DNA from: Fidelibacterota bacterium
GTDB taxonomy: Bacteria; Pseudomonadota; Alphaproteobacteria; Rhodospirillales; Rhodospirillaceae
DNA length: 64,000 bases
Assembly: GCA_947476275.1 (NCBI GenBank)
Contig: CANJPQ010000005.1
Location: 109,504 to 173,503 of the forward strand
Reading direction: 5' to 3'
The number at the start of each line of letters is the position of its first letter. Within the stretch, counting starts at the first letter, position 1. The notes beneath the pieces were generated by a model. The model was not told the origin of the DNA. It searched no databases and saw only the letters and a program-made list of their open reading frames with translations. Position numbers and translations under genes: made by a program. Below, in pieces: positions 52,685 through 64,000 of this stretch.

Positions 52685-53902
52685 GTGCTTGAGCAGCGGC
52701 GAATCTTACTCATCGTGGCGGGCGGAATCGCTGCGGTGAAAGTGCCTGACCTGATTCGCCGCCTGCGGGAGCGCGGGGCGAAGGTGCGGTGCATTCTGAC
52801 GAAAGGTGGGGCGAACTTCGTCACGCCGCTCACGCTCGCAGCCCTGTCCGGCGACAAGGTTTACACCGATCTGTTCGACCTCAAGGACGAGAGCGAGATG
52901 GGCCACATCCGGCTCTCGCGCGAGGCCGACATCATCCTGGTGGCGCCCGCCACCGCCGATATCATGGCGAAGATGGCGCACGGTTTGGCGGACGATCTCG
53001 CCACCACAGCCCTTCTCGCCACCGACAAGCCGGTGATGATCGCGCCGTCCATGAACGTGATGATGTGGACGCACCCGGCCACGCAAGCCAACCTCGCCAC
53101 GCTGCAGAGCCGCCAGATCAACATCGTCGGGCCGGGCGCGGGCGATCTTGCCTGCGGCGAAGTCGGCGACGGACGCATGGCGGAAGTGCCCGACATCATC
53201 GCGGCGCTGAATCGCTTCTTCCAGAAGGGCAACCGGCAAGGGCCGCTCGCACGCCGCCGCGCATTGGTGACCAGCGGGCCGACCTATGAGCCGATCGATC
53301 CTGTGCGCTACATCGCCAATCGCTCCTCAGGCAAGCAGGGCCATGCGATTGCCGCGGCGTTGATTGCGCAAGGCTGCGACGTGACGCTGATCTCGGGCCC
53401 GACCCATGAGCCAGTGCCGGACGGTGTCACCCTGGTGAAGATCGAAACCGCGGAACAGATGTTGAAGGCCGCACAAGCCGCGCTGCCGGTGGACATCGCC
53501 GTGTGCGCCGCGGCGGTCGGCGATTGGACCGTGGAGAACCCCGCGCCGAGCAAGATCAAGAAGGGTGCCAAGCCGCCGACGGTGAAGCTGGCGCAAAACC
53601 CGGACATCCTCGCGACCTTGTCCAAGCCCGGCAGCAAGCGCCCGCGCCTGGTGGTGGGCTTCGCCGCGGAGACCAACAACCTGATCAAGAACGCCAAGGC
53701 CAAGCGCGCCGCCAAGCAGTGCGATTGGATCGTCGCCAACGACGTCGGGACCGGCACGGGCACCTTCGGCGGCGACCACAACACCGTGCACCTGATCACC
53801 GCCGACGGCGTGGAGGATTGGCCCAGCATGCGCAAGCAGGCCGTGGCCGACCGTCTCGCCCAACGCATCGCCCTAGCCCTGAACGGGAAACCTCAATCGT
53901 GA
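52685..53902 (+). CDS. coaBC: Bifunctional CoaBC (phosphopantothenoylcysteine decarboxylase/synthetase)
   Basis: A 405-residue enzyme for two steps of coenzyme A synthesis. The CoaC half begins [19 protein letters not shown] and includes APAMNVMMW-type sequence (here APSMNVMMW) for FMN and substrate. The CoaB half has [33 protein letters not shown] sequence. GTG 52685 has GGAG upstream and is preferred to a TTG five codons earlier. Its stop overlaps dut. Confidence 0.96.
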   Translation: MLEQRRILLIVAGGIAAVKVPDLIRRLRERGAKVRCILTKGGANFVTPLTLAALSGDKVYTDLFDLKDESEMGHIRLSREADIILVAPATADIMAKMAHGLADDLATTALLATDKPVMIAPSMNVMMWTHPATQANLATLQSRQINIVGPGAGDLACGEVGDGRMAEVPDIIAALNRFFQKGNRQGPLARRRALVTSGPTYEPIDPVRYIANRSSGKQGHAIAAALIAQGCDVTLISGPTHEPVPDGVTLVKIETAEQMLKAAQAALPVDIAVCAAAVGDWTVENPAPSKIKKGAKPPTVKLAQNPDILATLSKPGSKRPRLVVGFAAETNNLIKNAKAKRAAKQCDWIVANDVGTGTGTFGGDHNTVHLITADGVEDWPSMRKQAVADRLAQRIALALNGKPQS

Positions 53903-54360
53903 ACGAAGAGATCCGCGTCGAGATCAAACGCCTGCCCAACGGCGACGGCTTGTCGGTGCCGAGCTATCAGACCGAACACGCGGCCGGCATGGACCTGTGC
54001 GCGGCCGTCGATGCCGACGTGATCCTGACGCCGGGCGGCAGCGCGATTATCGCCACCGGTTTCGCCATCGCGCTGCCACCGGGCTACGAGGCGCAAGTGC
54101 GTCCGCGCTCAGGGCTCGCGGCGAAGAACGGCGTGACGGTGCTGAACAGCCCCGGCACGATCGATGCGGATTATCGCGGCGAAGTCGGCGTGATCCTGAT
54201 CAACCACGGCCGCGAGCCGTTCACGGTGACGCGCGGCGCGCGCATCGCGCAGATGGTGGTGGCGCCAGTCACCAAAGTCACCTTCCGCGAGACGTCCGAA
54301 CTGACCGATACCGTGCGCGGCGCCGGCGGGTTCGGCTCCACCGGCGTCACGAAGCGCTGA
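53899..54360 (+). CDS. dut: dUTP diphosphatase
   Basis: A 153-residue trimeric dUTPase that hydrolyses dUTP to dUMP and keeps uracil out of DNA. Motifs 1-5 are visible: [39 protein letters not shown] and [13 protein letters not shown] start overlaps the coaBC stop (GTGA), as in many Alphaproteobacteria. Confidence 0.97.
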   Translation: MNEEIRVEIKRLPNGDGLSVPSYQTEHAAGMDLCAAVDADVILTPGGSAIIATGFAIALPPGYEAQVRPRSGLAAKNGVTVLNSPGTIDADYRGEVGVILINHGREPFTVTRGARIAQMVVAPVTKVTFRETSELTDTVRGAGGFGSTGVTKR

Positions 54361-54689
54361 TGAGCGGCGGCGCCGCAGCGATTGCCGTTACGCCGGAGCC
54401 GCCGTACTACGCGGTGATCTTCACCTCGCTGCGCACCGACGGCGACAACGGCTACGCCGCCATGGCCGAACGCATGGTCGAAGCCACACAAGGGATGCCG
54501 GGGTTCCTGGGCATCGAGTCCGTGCGTGAGACGCTGGGAATCACCTTGTGCTATTGGCGCGACCTCGCCTCCATCGCCGCCTGGAAAGCGCATGTCGAAC
54601 ATATCGCCGCGCAAAAACGCGGCGCCGAAGAGTGGTATTCCGCCCACCGCGTCCGTATCTGTAAGGTCGAACGCGAGTACGGCACGTAG
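54360..54689 (+). CDS. Antibiotic biosynthesis monooxygenase (ABM)-domain protein
   Basis: A 109-residue ferredoxin-like-fold protein: YYAVIFTSLRTDGDNGYAAMA, MPGFLGIESVRETLGITLCYW, AAWKAHVEHIAAQKRGAEEWY, VEREYG. The pattern is that of the common bacterial ABM family often next to dut or moeB. The ATG shares a base with the dut stop. Activity unknown. Confidence 0.9.
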   Translation: MSGGAAAIAVTPEPPYYAVIFTSLRTDGDNGYAAMAERMVEATQGMPGFLGIESVRETLGITLCYWRDLASIAAWKAHVEHIAAQKRGAEEWYSAHRVRICKVEREYGT

Positions 54690-54694
54690 GGCCC

Positions 54695-55480
54695 ATGGAT
54701 TTTCGCGAGGACCAGATTCACCGCTACGCCCGCCACATCCTGTTGGAGGACGTGGGCGGTATTGGGCAGGAGAAGTTGCTCAACGCGCGTGTGCTGGTGA
54801 TCGGCGCCGGCGGGCTGGGCTCGCCGGTGATCCTATATCTCGCCGCCGCGGGCGTCGGCACCATCGGCGTGGTGGATGACGACACGGTCGATCTGTCCAA
54901 CCTGCAGCGTCAGATCGCCCACACAACAGATCGGGTCGGTGTGGCGAAGGTCGACAGCGCCGGCGCGGCGGTCGCGGCGATGAACGCGGACGTGAAGCTT
55001 GTGCCCCACAAGACGCGGCTGACCGCTGCGAATGCCATGGACCTGATCGGCGGCTACGACATCGTGGTCGACGGCAGCGATAATTTCCCGACGCGGTTCC
55101 TGGTGAACGACGCGTGCTATCTCGCAAAGAAAACATTGGTGTCCGCCGCGGTCCTGCGCTTCGACGGCCAGCTTGCGACCTTCAAAGCCCACCACAGCGG
55201 GCCGTGCTACCGCTGCCTCTATCCGGAGGCACCGCCGGCGGGCCTGATCCCGACCTGTTCAGAGGCAGGCATCCTGGGGGCCGTGGCGGGGGTCATGGGC
55301 ACCCTGCAGGCCACCGAGGTGCTGAAGGAGATTTTGGGCATCGGCGACAGCATGAGCGGCCGATTGCTTATCTATGACGCCCTGGCGGCCACAATGCGCA
55401 CGGTAAAGGTCAATCCGGACCCGGCCTGCCCCCTCCACGGGCCCCAGGCGACCATCAGGGACCTTTCGGCCCACGTCTAA
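54695..55480 (+). CDS. moeB: MoeB/ThiF-like adenylyltransferase (ThiF family)
   Basis: A 261-residue E1-like enzyme that adenylates the C-terminus of MoaD or ThiS. ATP motif VLVIGAGGLGSPVILYLAAAGVG, then DLSNLQRQI and CSEAGILGAVAG are present. The zinc motif is CYRC in the middle, but the second pair reads CPLHG instead of CPxCG, a substitution of histidine for one cysteine. TAGGG precedes the ATG. No moaD or thiS is beside it, so the exact pathway is not fixed. Confidence 0.9.
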   Translation: MDFREDQIHRYARHILLEDVGGIGQEKLLNARVLVIGAGGLGSPVILYLAAAGVGTIGVVDDDTVDLSNLQRQIAHTTDRVGVAKVDSAGAAVAAMNADVKLVPHKTRLTAANAMDLIGGYDIVVDGSDNFPTRFLVNDACYLAKKTLVSAAVLRFDGQLATFKAHHSGPCYRCLYPEAPPAGLIPTCSEAGILGAVAGVMGTLQATEVLKEILGIGDSMSGRLLIYDALAATMRTVKVNPDPACPLHGPQATIRDLSAHV

Positions 55481-55525
55481 GGCCCTTCCCTTGCCCAAAA
55501 GCGCCTTTGAGCGTATCTGCCGGGC

Positions 55526-56688
<1,163 letters not shown>

Positions 56689-56692
<4 letters not shown>

Positions 56693-57561
56693 GCGAACGC
56701 CGCGACAACGTGCCGCGCCACGTTCGCGTGCGCAGCCTCGGTATCGTCCAGCGCGCGTATCGGACCATCGATGTAACAAGCGATCAGAATCGGCGCGCGG
56801 CCGGGCGGCCACGCAATTGCAACGTCGTTCACGGCCCCGGCCTTGCTGGTGCCGGTCTTGTCGCCGGCGATCCAATCCGTCGGCAATCCGGCGCGCAGAC
56901 GCTTGGCGCCGGTTTGACAGGTTTTCATCCAGCCCACGAGCAGTTGGCGCGAGGACGGTGTGAGCACGTCCCCAAGGAGGATTTTCTGCATCGTGGCGAC
57001 TGAAGCGGCAGGCGTGGTGGTGTCGCGCGGATCGCCGGGCTTGTTTTCGTTCAACGCCGGTTCGGTGCGATCGAGACGCGTCCCATTGTCTCCGATGCTG
57101 CGCGCGAACCGCGTGAAGCCCGCCGGCCCACCGATCAGCTTCAAGAGCCGATTGGCGGCGGCGTTGTCGCTGACCTCCACCACCGCCTGGCACAGGGTGA
57201 CAACCGGCAAACCACCCTTGGCGACATTGGCCCTCGTCACCGGCGAGGTGAACAAGAGGTCCGACTTGCCGTAGGGAATGACCTGGTCGAGGGCGAGACG
57301 TTTGCGATCCACTTCCGCCAGGATCGCCGCGGCGAGCAGCCACTTGAAGCTGGAGCACATGGCGAAGCGTTCGTGGGCCCGGTTGGACAGACGCCGACCC
57401 GACCCAGTATCAAGCGCCATTACACCGATGCGGGCGCCGAGCTTGGCCTCCAGCGCGACGAACGCGGCTTCGGCAGCGGAGGCCGGCATCACCGTCGCCG
57501 CAGCCGCCGCGGCGGTCATTGTAGCGAGCGCGCGGCGGGAGATTTTTTGTGGGACGGACAT
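56689..57561 (-). CDS. Class A beta-lactamase
   Basis: A 290-residue secreted serine beta-lactamase. It has a signal peptide (SRRALATM, Tat-like, then an Ala-rich core). Catalytic motifs in order: SSFK (S70/K73) preceded by cysteine, SDN in [11 protein letters not shown] (S130), EPALN (E166 and N170 region) and KTGTS (K234). All four are intact, so it should hydrolyse beta-lactams. Cysteine at Ambler 69 occurs as in KPC or NMC, but no partner cysteine is seen at 238. It seems chromosomal and ordinary for the neighbourhood. AGGGAGG precedes ATG 57561. Confidence 0.93.
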
Positions 57562-57613
57562 GTACGCGGGAGCCTCCCTTGCGCCATATTTGGACGCAAG
57601 ATTACGACACATC

Positions 57614-57760
57614 ATGCTCGCCCGCACCCAGGTCGGCGGCTGGGAAATGGTGCGGTGGGGTAAATACGGGGCGTGGTATCTGCTGATGATCGTCAGTTTC
57701 ATCCTGGTGACTTTCGTCCACCCGCCGCAGACCCCGGAGGCGGTGCGCCATGACCTATGA
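57614..57760 (+). CDS. Small single-pass membrane protein of unknown function
   Basis: A 48-residue protein (or 37 from ATG 57647) with one strongly hydrophobic helix, WYLLMIVSFILVTFV, and a short polar tail. It overlaps the next small gene by 11 bp, a coupling that favours both being real. No family is recognised. It is divergent from the beta-lactamase gene; the intergenic region is only 52 bp. Confidence 0.55.
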   Translation: MLARTQVGGWEMVRWGKYGAWYLLMIVSFILVTFVHPPQTPEAVRHDL

Positions 57761-58043
57761 GACCCCCGACCTTGTCATCGGCATCGGCTTTGGCGTCGTC
57801 TTCGTGACTTACGCCCTTGCCCTGCGGCAACGGCTGCTGGCCTATCGCGATGCGGTTGTGGAAGCGCACGCTGAACTGGAGCGCCGGCGGACGAGCGGCC
57901 TGTCGACCGCCGAGGCCCAAGCCGCCTACGACGCGGCCGCGGAATCGCTGAATGCGGTGTTGGAACGGTTTCCGTCCAATGTGATGGGCCGTCTGATGAA
58001 GGTGGCGCAGGTGCCGGTGCGCGCGGCGGAAAGCCCTGGCTAA
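57750..58043 (+). CDS. Short membrane protein resembling a truncated LemA
   Basis: A 97-residue protein with one N-terminal membrane segment (about residues 8-26). A helix follows, LLAYRDAVVEAHAELERRR, like the first LemA helix. The C-terminal AAAESLNAVLERFPSNVMGRLM recalls the LemA Y-N-x-x-x-x-FPSN motif. The middle helices of LemA (usually about 185 residues) are missing. LemA proteins are poorly understood membrane proteins. The match is by motif only. Confidence 0.5.
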   Translation: MTYETPDLVIGIGFGVVFVTYALALRQRLLAYRDAVVEAHAELERRRTSGLSTAEAQAAYDAAAESLNAVLERFPSNVMGRLMKVAQVPVRAAESPG

Positions 58044-58143
58044 GCTGCTGAAAATCATCATCAACCCGCGCTTGCTCCCGAGGTCGCGGCCCCTATACTG
58101 CCGCCACTTTTCCCGACGTTTCTTGCGATAAGGCGCTCCAATC

Positions 58144-59355
<1,212 letters not shown>

Positions 59356-59366
59356 GGGGAACCGCC

Positions 59367-60134
59367 ATGACCGATCACGTCGTTACGGAAGTTGCGAACG
59401 GCGTGATGACGGTGCGGTTCAACCGGCCGGAAAAAAAGAACGCCATCACCGCGGTCATGTACGCGGCGATGGCGCAGGCCTGCCGCACGGCGGAACAAGA
59501 CGGCGCGGTGCGCGTGGTGGTGATCACCGGCGCGGGCGATGCCTTCACGGCCGGCAACGACCTCAAGGACTTTCTCGAGAACCCGCCGAACACGCCGGAC
59601 GCGCCCGTGTTCCAGTTTATGCAGGCGCTCTCTCAGCTCTCGAAGCCGGCGATCGCAGCGGTGAACGGCATCGCCGTGGGGATTGGCACCACGCTGCTGC
59701 TGCATTGCGATCTCGCCTACGCGGTGCCGGCGGCGCGGTTTTCACTGCCGTTCGTCAACCTCGCCCTGGTGCCGGAGTTCGGGTCCAGCCAACTGCTCGC
59801 GCGGGTGGTGGGCGAGCGCAAGGCGGCCGAGCTTCTGATGCTCGGCGAACCGTTCGATGCGCAAACCGCCCTCGATTTCGGGCTGGTCAACGCCGTGATC
59901 GCAGCCGAAGCAATGGCTGAGACCGTGGCGGCGAAAGCGCGCGCCCTGGCCGCCAAGCCGCCCGCGGCCCTGCGTGCAACCAAGCGCCTGATGCGCGCCG
60001 ACCTGCCGGCGGTCCAGGCCTGTATGGCGCGGGAAGGACAGGCGTTCGGCGAGCGCCTGGGTTCGCCGGAGTTCAAGGAAGCCGCACAGGCCTTCTTTGA
60101 AAAGCGCGCGCCGGATTTCAGCAAGTTCGGCTGA
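59367..60134 (+). CDS. Enoyl-CoA hydratase/isomerase family protein
   Basis: A 255-residue crotonase-fold protein, distinct from the one at 47.9 kb. FTAGNDLKDF at the oxyanion-hole region and AIAAVNGIAVGIGTTLLLHCDLAYAV match the family, but the position of the second catalytic glutamate (LVPEFGSSQ) suggests an enoyl-CoA isomerase-type or other variant. AAGGGGA precedes ATG 59367. It may be translated with argG only 11 bp away. The substrate is not known. Confidence 0.88.
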   Translation: MTDHVVTEVANGVMTVRFNRPEKKNAITAVMYAAMAQACRTAEQDGAVRVVVITGAGDAFTAGNDLKDFLENPPNTPDAPVFQFMQALSQLSKPAIAAVNGIAVGIGTTLLLHCDLAYAVPAARFSLPFVNLALVPEFGSSQLLARVVGERKAAELLMLGEPFDAQTALDFGLVNAVIAAEAMAETVAAKARALAAKPPAALRATKRLMRADLPAVQACMAREGQAFGERLGSPEFKEAAQAFFEKRAPDFSKFG

Positions 60135-60159
60135 GACAGATCGGGTTGCGCTAGGCGCC

Positions 60160-61014
60160 ATGAGCGACACCAAAGCCGCTGCTTTCAGCTTTTACGACAT
60201 GGCGCCAGGTCTTGCGCCAATGTCGATCGTCGATGTCGGCGCGGCGATCGTCGATCGGCTGCCGCCCTATCAAGGGCTCCTCGATGCCGGGCATGCGGCC
60301 GTGATCGGCTTCGAACCGAACGCGCAGGCCTACGAGAAATTGCAGATGCATCCGAGTCCATCGCGGCGCATCTACCCCTATTTCATCGGCGATGGCACAG
60401 CCGGCACCTACCACCAGACCAATGTGCCGCAGACCGGGTCGCTCTATCCCGTCAACACGTCGGTTGTGGCGCGGTTCACCAATCTTCCACTCCTTACCGT
60501 CCCGGTCGCGCAGCATCCCGTGCAAACGCGACGGCTCGACGATGCGGTGCCGGACACGGAAATCGATTTTCTGAAGATGGACGTTCAGGGCGCCGAATTG
60601 GATGTTCTGCGCGGCGCACCGCGCTTGGTGTCGACGGCCCTTGTCGTCGAAACGGAAGTCGAGTTCGTGCCGCTCTATACCGGCCAACCGCTGTTCGCGG
60701 ACATCGACGGGCACATGCGCAGCAGCGGCTTCCAGTTGCACGCCCTGCGGGAGCTGAACAAATATTATTATACGCCGATGAAGCACCCTTCCAAGCTGCT
60801 GAGGGGCATTAACCAAGTCATCTGGGCGGACGCAGTCTACTTCCCTACCTTCGAGCGCATCGCGACATTGCCGGGTGAGCGGATTCTGAAACTGGCGGCG
60901 CTGATGCATGATCTGTACGGATCCGTAGACCTCGCGTTGCATCTCTTGCAGATTCTGGAACAACGCGACGGCACGTCGCCCTTCGCTGCCTACGTCGCCC
61001 GCCTGGGATTGTGA
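60160..61014 (+). CDS. FkbM-family methyltransferase-like protein
   Basis: A 284-residue class I methyltransferase-like protein. The SAM site IVDVGAAIVDRLPPYQGLL is atypical, with GFEPNAQAYEKLQ as the second acidic motif; FLKMDVQGAELDVLRGA and ALVVETEVEFVPLY are strong FkbM signatures. Members O-methylate sugars or macrolides. With the following TPR/GSCFA gene it may belong to a surface-glycan locus. Starts at ATG 60160. Confidence 0.85.
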   Translation: MSDTKAAAFSFYDMAPGLAPMSIVDVGAAIVDRLPPYQGLLDAGHAAVIGFEPNAQAYEKLQMHPSPSRRIYPYFIGDGTAGTYHQTNVPQTGSLYPVNTSVVARFTNLPLLTVPVAQHPVQTRRLDDAVPDTEIDFLKMDVQGAELDVLRGAPRLVSTALVVETEVEFVPLYTGQPLFADIDGHMRSSGFQLHALRELNKYYYTPMKHPSKLLRGINQVIWADAVYFPTFERIATLPGERILKLAALMHDLYGSVDLALHLLQILEQRDGTSPFAAYVARLGL

Positions 61015-61109
61015 GGCGCGGGGTGCACAGTGGCTGACGGCAGATCAGCTGCCCTACCTTTTGCGCATGAGCCGTGCAAAACTCCATAGCCCACCGCAAT
61101 GACGGCGCT

Positions 61110-62474
61110 ATGACTCTCGAGACACCACCAACCGCGATTTCAAGAAGCCGAGACGATGTCCTGCGGGACATCGCGGCAGCATTGCAACAGGCGCGGCTTG
61201 ATGGGGCGATTTCACTTGCCGGAGAATTGGCGGCCGGATCCGGTGCAGATCCGACAGGACTGCTGATGGTGGCGGAACACCTCAGCAAGACCGGACAGCA
61301 TGACCGGACGATCGCACTGTTTTCTCCGCATCAGGAAAGCTTCGGCGATATGCCCCAGTTCCAATGGGAGCTGGGCCGCGCGCTCTTCGAGACTGGACGC
61401 CTGGCCGATGCGATGCCGCTGCTGTCCGGACTGGTGCAGCGAAAGCCACATTGGCATCACGCCCAATTCGCGCTGGGCTACGGCCTGCACCGCACCGGCG
61501 CACATGCGCAATCTGTCCCGCACCTTCAAGAAGCCGTGCGTTTATCGCCGCAGCACTTTGAGTCCAACCTGATCTTATCGTCCGCGCTGGCAGGCGTTGG
61601 CGACTACGAACAGGCGATCGCATATGCACATTCGGCCAACGGGCTGAGGCCCGGAAGTCAGGAGGCACAGGAGCATCTCGCCGGCCTCGAACGACTCCGC
61701 GGAACGGGGAAGGTCAGCGAGGCTCTGCAGCGCAACGACATCGCCGCCGCCGTTGCGGCAGCGGCGACCCTGGTGACGGCGGAAGGGGCCAACCCCGCCG
61801 GCTTTTTGCTGGTGGCGGACTTTCTCACAAAACAGAAGCGGTACGTCGAGATCGTCACGTTCTTGGCGCCCCATATGGATGCGATCGGAGAGAATGCGCC
61901 GCTGCATCTCAATCTCGCGGCGGCTTATTTCAACACCCGCCAGCGCGGAAAGGCCGAGACTCACTTTCGCGTTGCGGTCCGCCTCAAACCGCATTGGGGC
62001 CAGGCGCAATATTCTCTCGGCCATATCCTGGCGTCGGCCGGGCGACATGCGGAGGCGATTCCCTTCCTGCAAGAAGCGGTACGCCTGCTGCCGCAGGATT
62101 TCATGGCGATCTCACACTTGGTATCGGCGCTGTCCGTGGTCGGAAAATACGCAGACGCCCTCGACGCCGCGCGCCGCGCCCTGCAGATGAAGCCCGACGA
62201 CCTGGGCTTGCAGGCGACGATCATGGAGCTTGAGCATTTGGCTGCGGCACCGCCGCCAAAAATGGCCTTCAATCGCTGGCCGGATGCGGCGAAGGATTTC
62301 GCCGATGTGCGGAACATCATCGACGAATACGTCGTGAAGAATATCCCGACTGCCGGGATCAAATTGCGTCGCGGCATGGGCGTGTTCACACAAGGCTCGT
62401 GCTTTGCGCGCAATCTCGCCTATTCCCTGCGGCGCTACGACCTTCGGGTCGAAAACATGACCTGCGGCGAATAG
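61110..62474 (+). CDS. TPR protein with truncated GSCFA domain (interrupted gene, 5' part)
   Basis: About 454 residues. Two blocks of tetratricopeptide repeats (for example HHAQFALGYGLHRTGAHAQS and GQAQYSLGHILASAGRHAEA) precede the beginning of a GSCFA domain with the name motif FTQGSCFARNLAYSL. An in-frame TAG at 62472 ends it a few residues into the domain, directly before HNSTFANRAVADWL, and the same frame then runs on for 215 codons to 63119. I use ATG 61110; a GTG at 61074 is possible. GSCFA proteins are linked to surface polysaccharide; their role is not clear. Confidence 0.75.
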   Translation: MTLETPPTAISRSRDDVLRDIAAALQQARLDGAISLAGELAAGSGADPTGLLMVAEHLSKTGQHDRTIALFSPHQESFGDMPQFQWELGRALFETGRLADAMPLLSGLVQRKPHWHHAQFALGYGLHRTGAHAQSVPHLQEAVRLSPQHFESNLILSSALAGVGDYEQAIAYAHSANGLRPGSQEAQEHLAGLERLRGTGKVSEALQRNDIAAAVAAAATLVTAEGANPAGFLLVADFLTKQKRYVEIVTFLAPHMDAIGENAPLHLNLAAAYFNTRQRGKAETHFRVAVRLKPHWGQAQYSLGHILASAGRHAEAIPFLQEAVRLLPQDFMAISHLVSALSVVGKYADALDAARRALQMKPDDLGLQATIMELEHLAAAPPPKMAFNRWPDAAKDFADVRNIIDEYVVKNIPTAGIKLRRGMGVFTQGSCFARNLAYSLRRYDLRVENMTCGE

Positions 62475-63119
62475 CACAACAGCACCTTCGCCAATCGTGC
62501 CGTCGCCGACTGGCTGCGCGATGGTGTGTGCGACGAGCGGACAGAGATTGTCGCCAACAATGTCGGCGCCGAGTCCCGCGAGCGGTATCTTGCGGCCCTG
62601 AGGGAAACGGACCTGTTCGTCTACACGATGGGCCTGGCGGCGGCGCATTTCGACCGCAAGACCGGCGCGTTCGTGATGTCGCGCTCGACCGAGACCAACA
62701 AGGCGGCTCTGTTCCGGCGCTGCGATTTCCGCACGACTTCGGTTCAGGACAATGTCGATAACCTGCTCTACATCCTGTCGGTGATCCGTGAGCTGGCGCC
62801 GAAAGCGGCCATGGTGCTGACCGTGTCGCCGGTCCCGCTGATGGTCGCCACGGAATTCCACTCGGCTATTGTCGCGGACTGCATCTCCAAATCGACATTG
62901 CGCATCGCCGTACACGAAGTTGTGGCAAAGAATTTGCCGCGGGTCATTTACTGGCCGTCGTTCGAGATGGTGCGCTGGGTTGGCGGACACACCGACAGCG
63001 TCTACGGCGCGGACGATGGCTCAAGCCACCATGTGAATCATGCGATGATCGATCACATCATGGACTCGTTCATCAACGTGTTCGGCGACGCTGAGCTGCG
63101 TGCCACGCTGAAGACCTGA
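62475..63119 (+). pseudogene. GSCFA-domain 3' remainder after an in-frame amber codon
   Basis: The frame after TAG continues with ordinary codon use for 214 residues: HNSTFANRAVADWL, TDLFVYTMGLAAAHFDRKTG, LTVSPVPLMVATEF, SKSTLRIAVHEVVAKNL and IYWPSFEMVRWVGGH, all GSCFA features. If the TAG were CAG (Gln), the gene would be whole. A GTG at 62526 could start a 197-residue fragment, but no ribosome site is visible. Most likely a recent nonsense mutation, or a base-call error. Confidence 0.75.
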
Positions 63120-63125
63120 CGGCAC

Positions 63126-63719
63126 GTGACAAGCCAACAGATCATTTCGGTTGGACTGCCCCTGGTGATCATGGCGTTTGTGGTCTATCGCCGCGCACGC
63201 GCCCATATCGGCCGGCAGAAGATGAAGCCCACGCGCATGACGGTGCGGATGGGAATTCTCACGCTTGTCGGCGTCGGATTCCTGGTGGCGATGCCGCTGC
63301 ACAGCGCATTGTATGCCGTGATCGGCGCGGCGTTGGGATTGGGGCTGGCGCTGCTATCGCTGCGGCTGGCCCATATGGAGCACACCGCCGACGGCACGTT
63401 TTACACGGCCAACCTTTACATCGGTCTGGGGGTGACCGCGCTGCTGGTGGCGCGCGTGCTGTCGCGCGTGATCGGCGCGTCGGATGCGATGCAAGCGGCG
63501 GCGGCCCATGCCGGGCAAGCCGCGGGCCAGATGGGCAATCCGTGGGCGGGCATGTTCGACAGCCCGCTCACCTTGGGCGCGCTGTTCCTGATGATCGGCT
63601 ATTACGTGGTGTTCTACGGCGGGCTTCTGCGGCGCGCGAAAAAACTCGCCGCGCCGTCGCTGCCTCACCCTTCGCCCACTAACCCTTCGGCAGAGTCGAC
63701 GGGATTGCGATGTCGGTGA
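63126..63719 (+). CDS. DUF1453/CcdC-like membrane protein
   Basis: A 197-residue integral membrane protein, start GTG 63126. It has about four to five hydrophobic segments ([70 protein letters not shown]). The segment [18 protein letters not shown] right after the first helix fits the DUF1453 (CcdC-like) pattern. Function is not known. Its last codons overlap the convergent folD gene by 41 bp. Confidence 0.7.
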   Translation: MTSQQIISVGLPLVIMAFVVYRRARAHIGRQKMKPTRMTVRMGILTLVGVGFLVAMPLHSALYAVIGAALGLGLALLSLRLAHMEHTADGTFYTANLYIGLGVTALLVARVLSRVIGASDAMQAAAAHAGQAAGQMGNPWAGMFDSPLTLGALFLMIGYYVVFYGGLLRRAKKLAAPSLPHPSPTNPSAESTGLRCR

Positions 63720-64000
63720 TGCCGTTCTGGAGGCAGCAGGCCTTCAGGGTGTTCACCATCAAGCACGCAACCGTCATCAAGCCGACGCCGCCCGGCACCG
63801 GGGTGATGGCGCCGGCGACCTCTGAGGCTTCGGCGAAGTTCACATCGCCCCGCAGGCGCGCCTTGCCGCCCTCGAGCGGGATGCGGTGGATGCCCACGTC
63901 GATCACGGTCGCGCCGGGTTTGACCCAGTCGCCGCGCACCATTTCGCGCTGACCGGCGGCGACCACCAGGATATCGGCGGTGCGGCACAGGGCCGGAAGA
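63679..64000 (-). CDS. folD: Methylenetetrahydrofolate dehydrogenase/cyclohydrolase FolD, C-terminal part
   Basis: The last about 107 residues of bifunctional FolD, which interconverts 5,10-methylene- and 10-formyl-tetrahydrofolate using [33 protein letters not shown] and [36 protein letters not shown] sequence match the C-terminal Rossmann domain. The 5' end lies beyond the window edge. In the PGGVG motif, the usual PMTVAMLM reads LMTVACLM. Confidence 0.95.
   Translation of the reverse strand, partial: LPALCRTADILVVAAGQREMVRGDWVKPGATVIDVGIHRIPLEGGKARLRGDVNFAEASEVAGAITPVPGGVGLMTVACLMVNTLKACCLQNGITDIAIPSTLPKG

Overview
This 64 kb window is a stretch of high-GC chromosome from a heterotrophic, aerobic alphaproteobacterium. 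Supporting this are an rpsT-dnaA-dnaN-recF-gyrB replication block, a Suv3-like helicase/S4/FdxA/CarD neighbourhood, a complete System I cytochrome c maturation operon (ccmABCDEFGHI), ubiE-ubiB-coaBC-dut, and two large TonB-dependent receptors. Genus cannot be fixed from sequence reading alone. I see no tRNA, rRNA, CRISPR array, insertion sequence or prophage.

Layout. 0-5.4 kb: a TonB-dependent receptor (cut by the window edge), a LysR regulator, and two paralogous family-5 solute-binding proteins with no permease or ATPase beside them. 5.4-13.1 kb: an EpmC-like HExxH protein, a nuclease-fold protein, CarD, ferredoxin FdxA, a DUF938 methyltransferase, a YdcF-like protein, an S4 RNA-binding protein, a Suv3-type helicase and a hibernation factor. 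13.4-21.9 kb: HtpG, a secreted flavoprotein, a double alpha/beta-hydrolase lacking both catalytic serines, a second TonB receptor and a divergent AraC regulator. 22.5-26.9 kb: a single-domain response regulator with a GAF/HisKA_2 kinase, then aconitase. 27.1-35 kb: the ccm operon followed by a Sco1-like copper protein. 35-39.9 kb: YcgN, a SprT-like metalloprotease, a SleB-like wall hydrolase, PBP1A and a lysine-rich ribbon-helix-helix protein.

40-47.6 kb: gyrB, recF, dnaN, dnaA and rpsT, all on the minus strand, with strong terminators after dnaA and rpsT but no recognisable DnaA boxes. 47.9-56.7 kb: enoyl-CoA hydratase and mutM (minus), then a plus-strand run of ubiE, ubiB, a GST, coaBC, dut, an ABM monooxygenase, a MoeB/ThiF protein and rlmN, many with start/stop overlaps. 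56.7-64 kb: a class A beta-lactamase, two tiny membrane proteins (one resembling a shrunken LemA), argG, another enoyl-CoA hydratase, an FkbM methyltransferase, a TPR-GSCFA gene broken by an in-frame amber codon, a DUF1453 membrane protein, and the 3' part of folD.

The genes suggest respiratory growth: Ccm and Sco1 serve c-type cytochromes and cytochrome oxidase, UbiE/UbiB serve quinone synthesis, and AcnA the TCA cycle. TonB receptors with local LysR and AraC regulators indicate regulated uptake of large or scarce substrates. The most unusual items are the serine-less tandem hydrolase, the amber-split GSCFA gene, the mini-LemA pair, the EpmC-like protein, the lysine-tailed RHH protein, a terminator lying inside the nuclease-fold gene's leader codons, and several palindromic intergenic elements.
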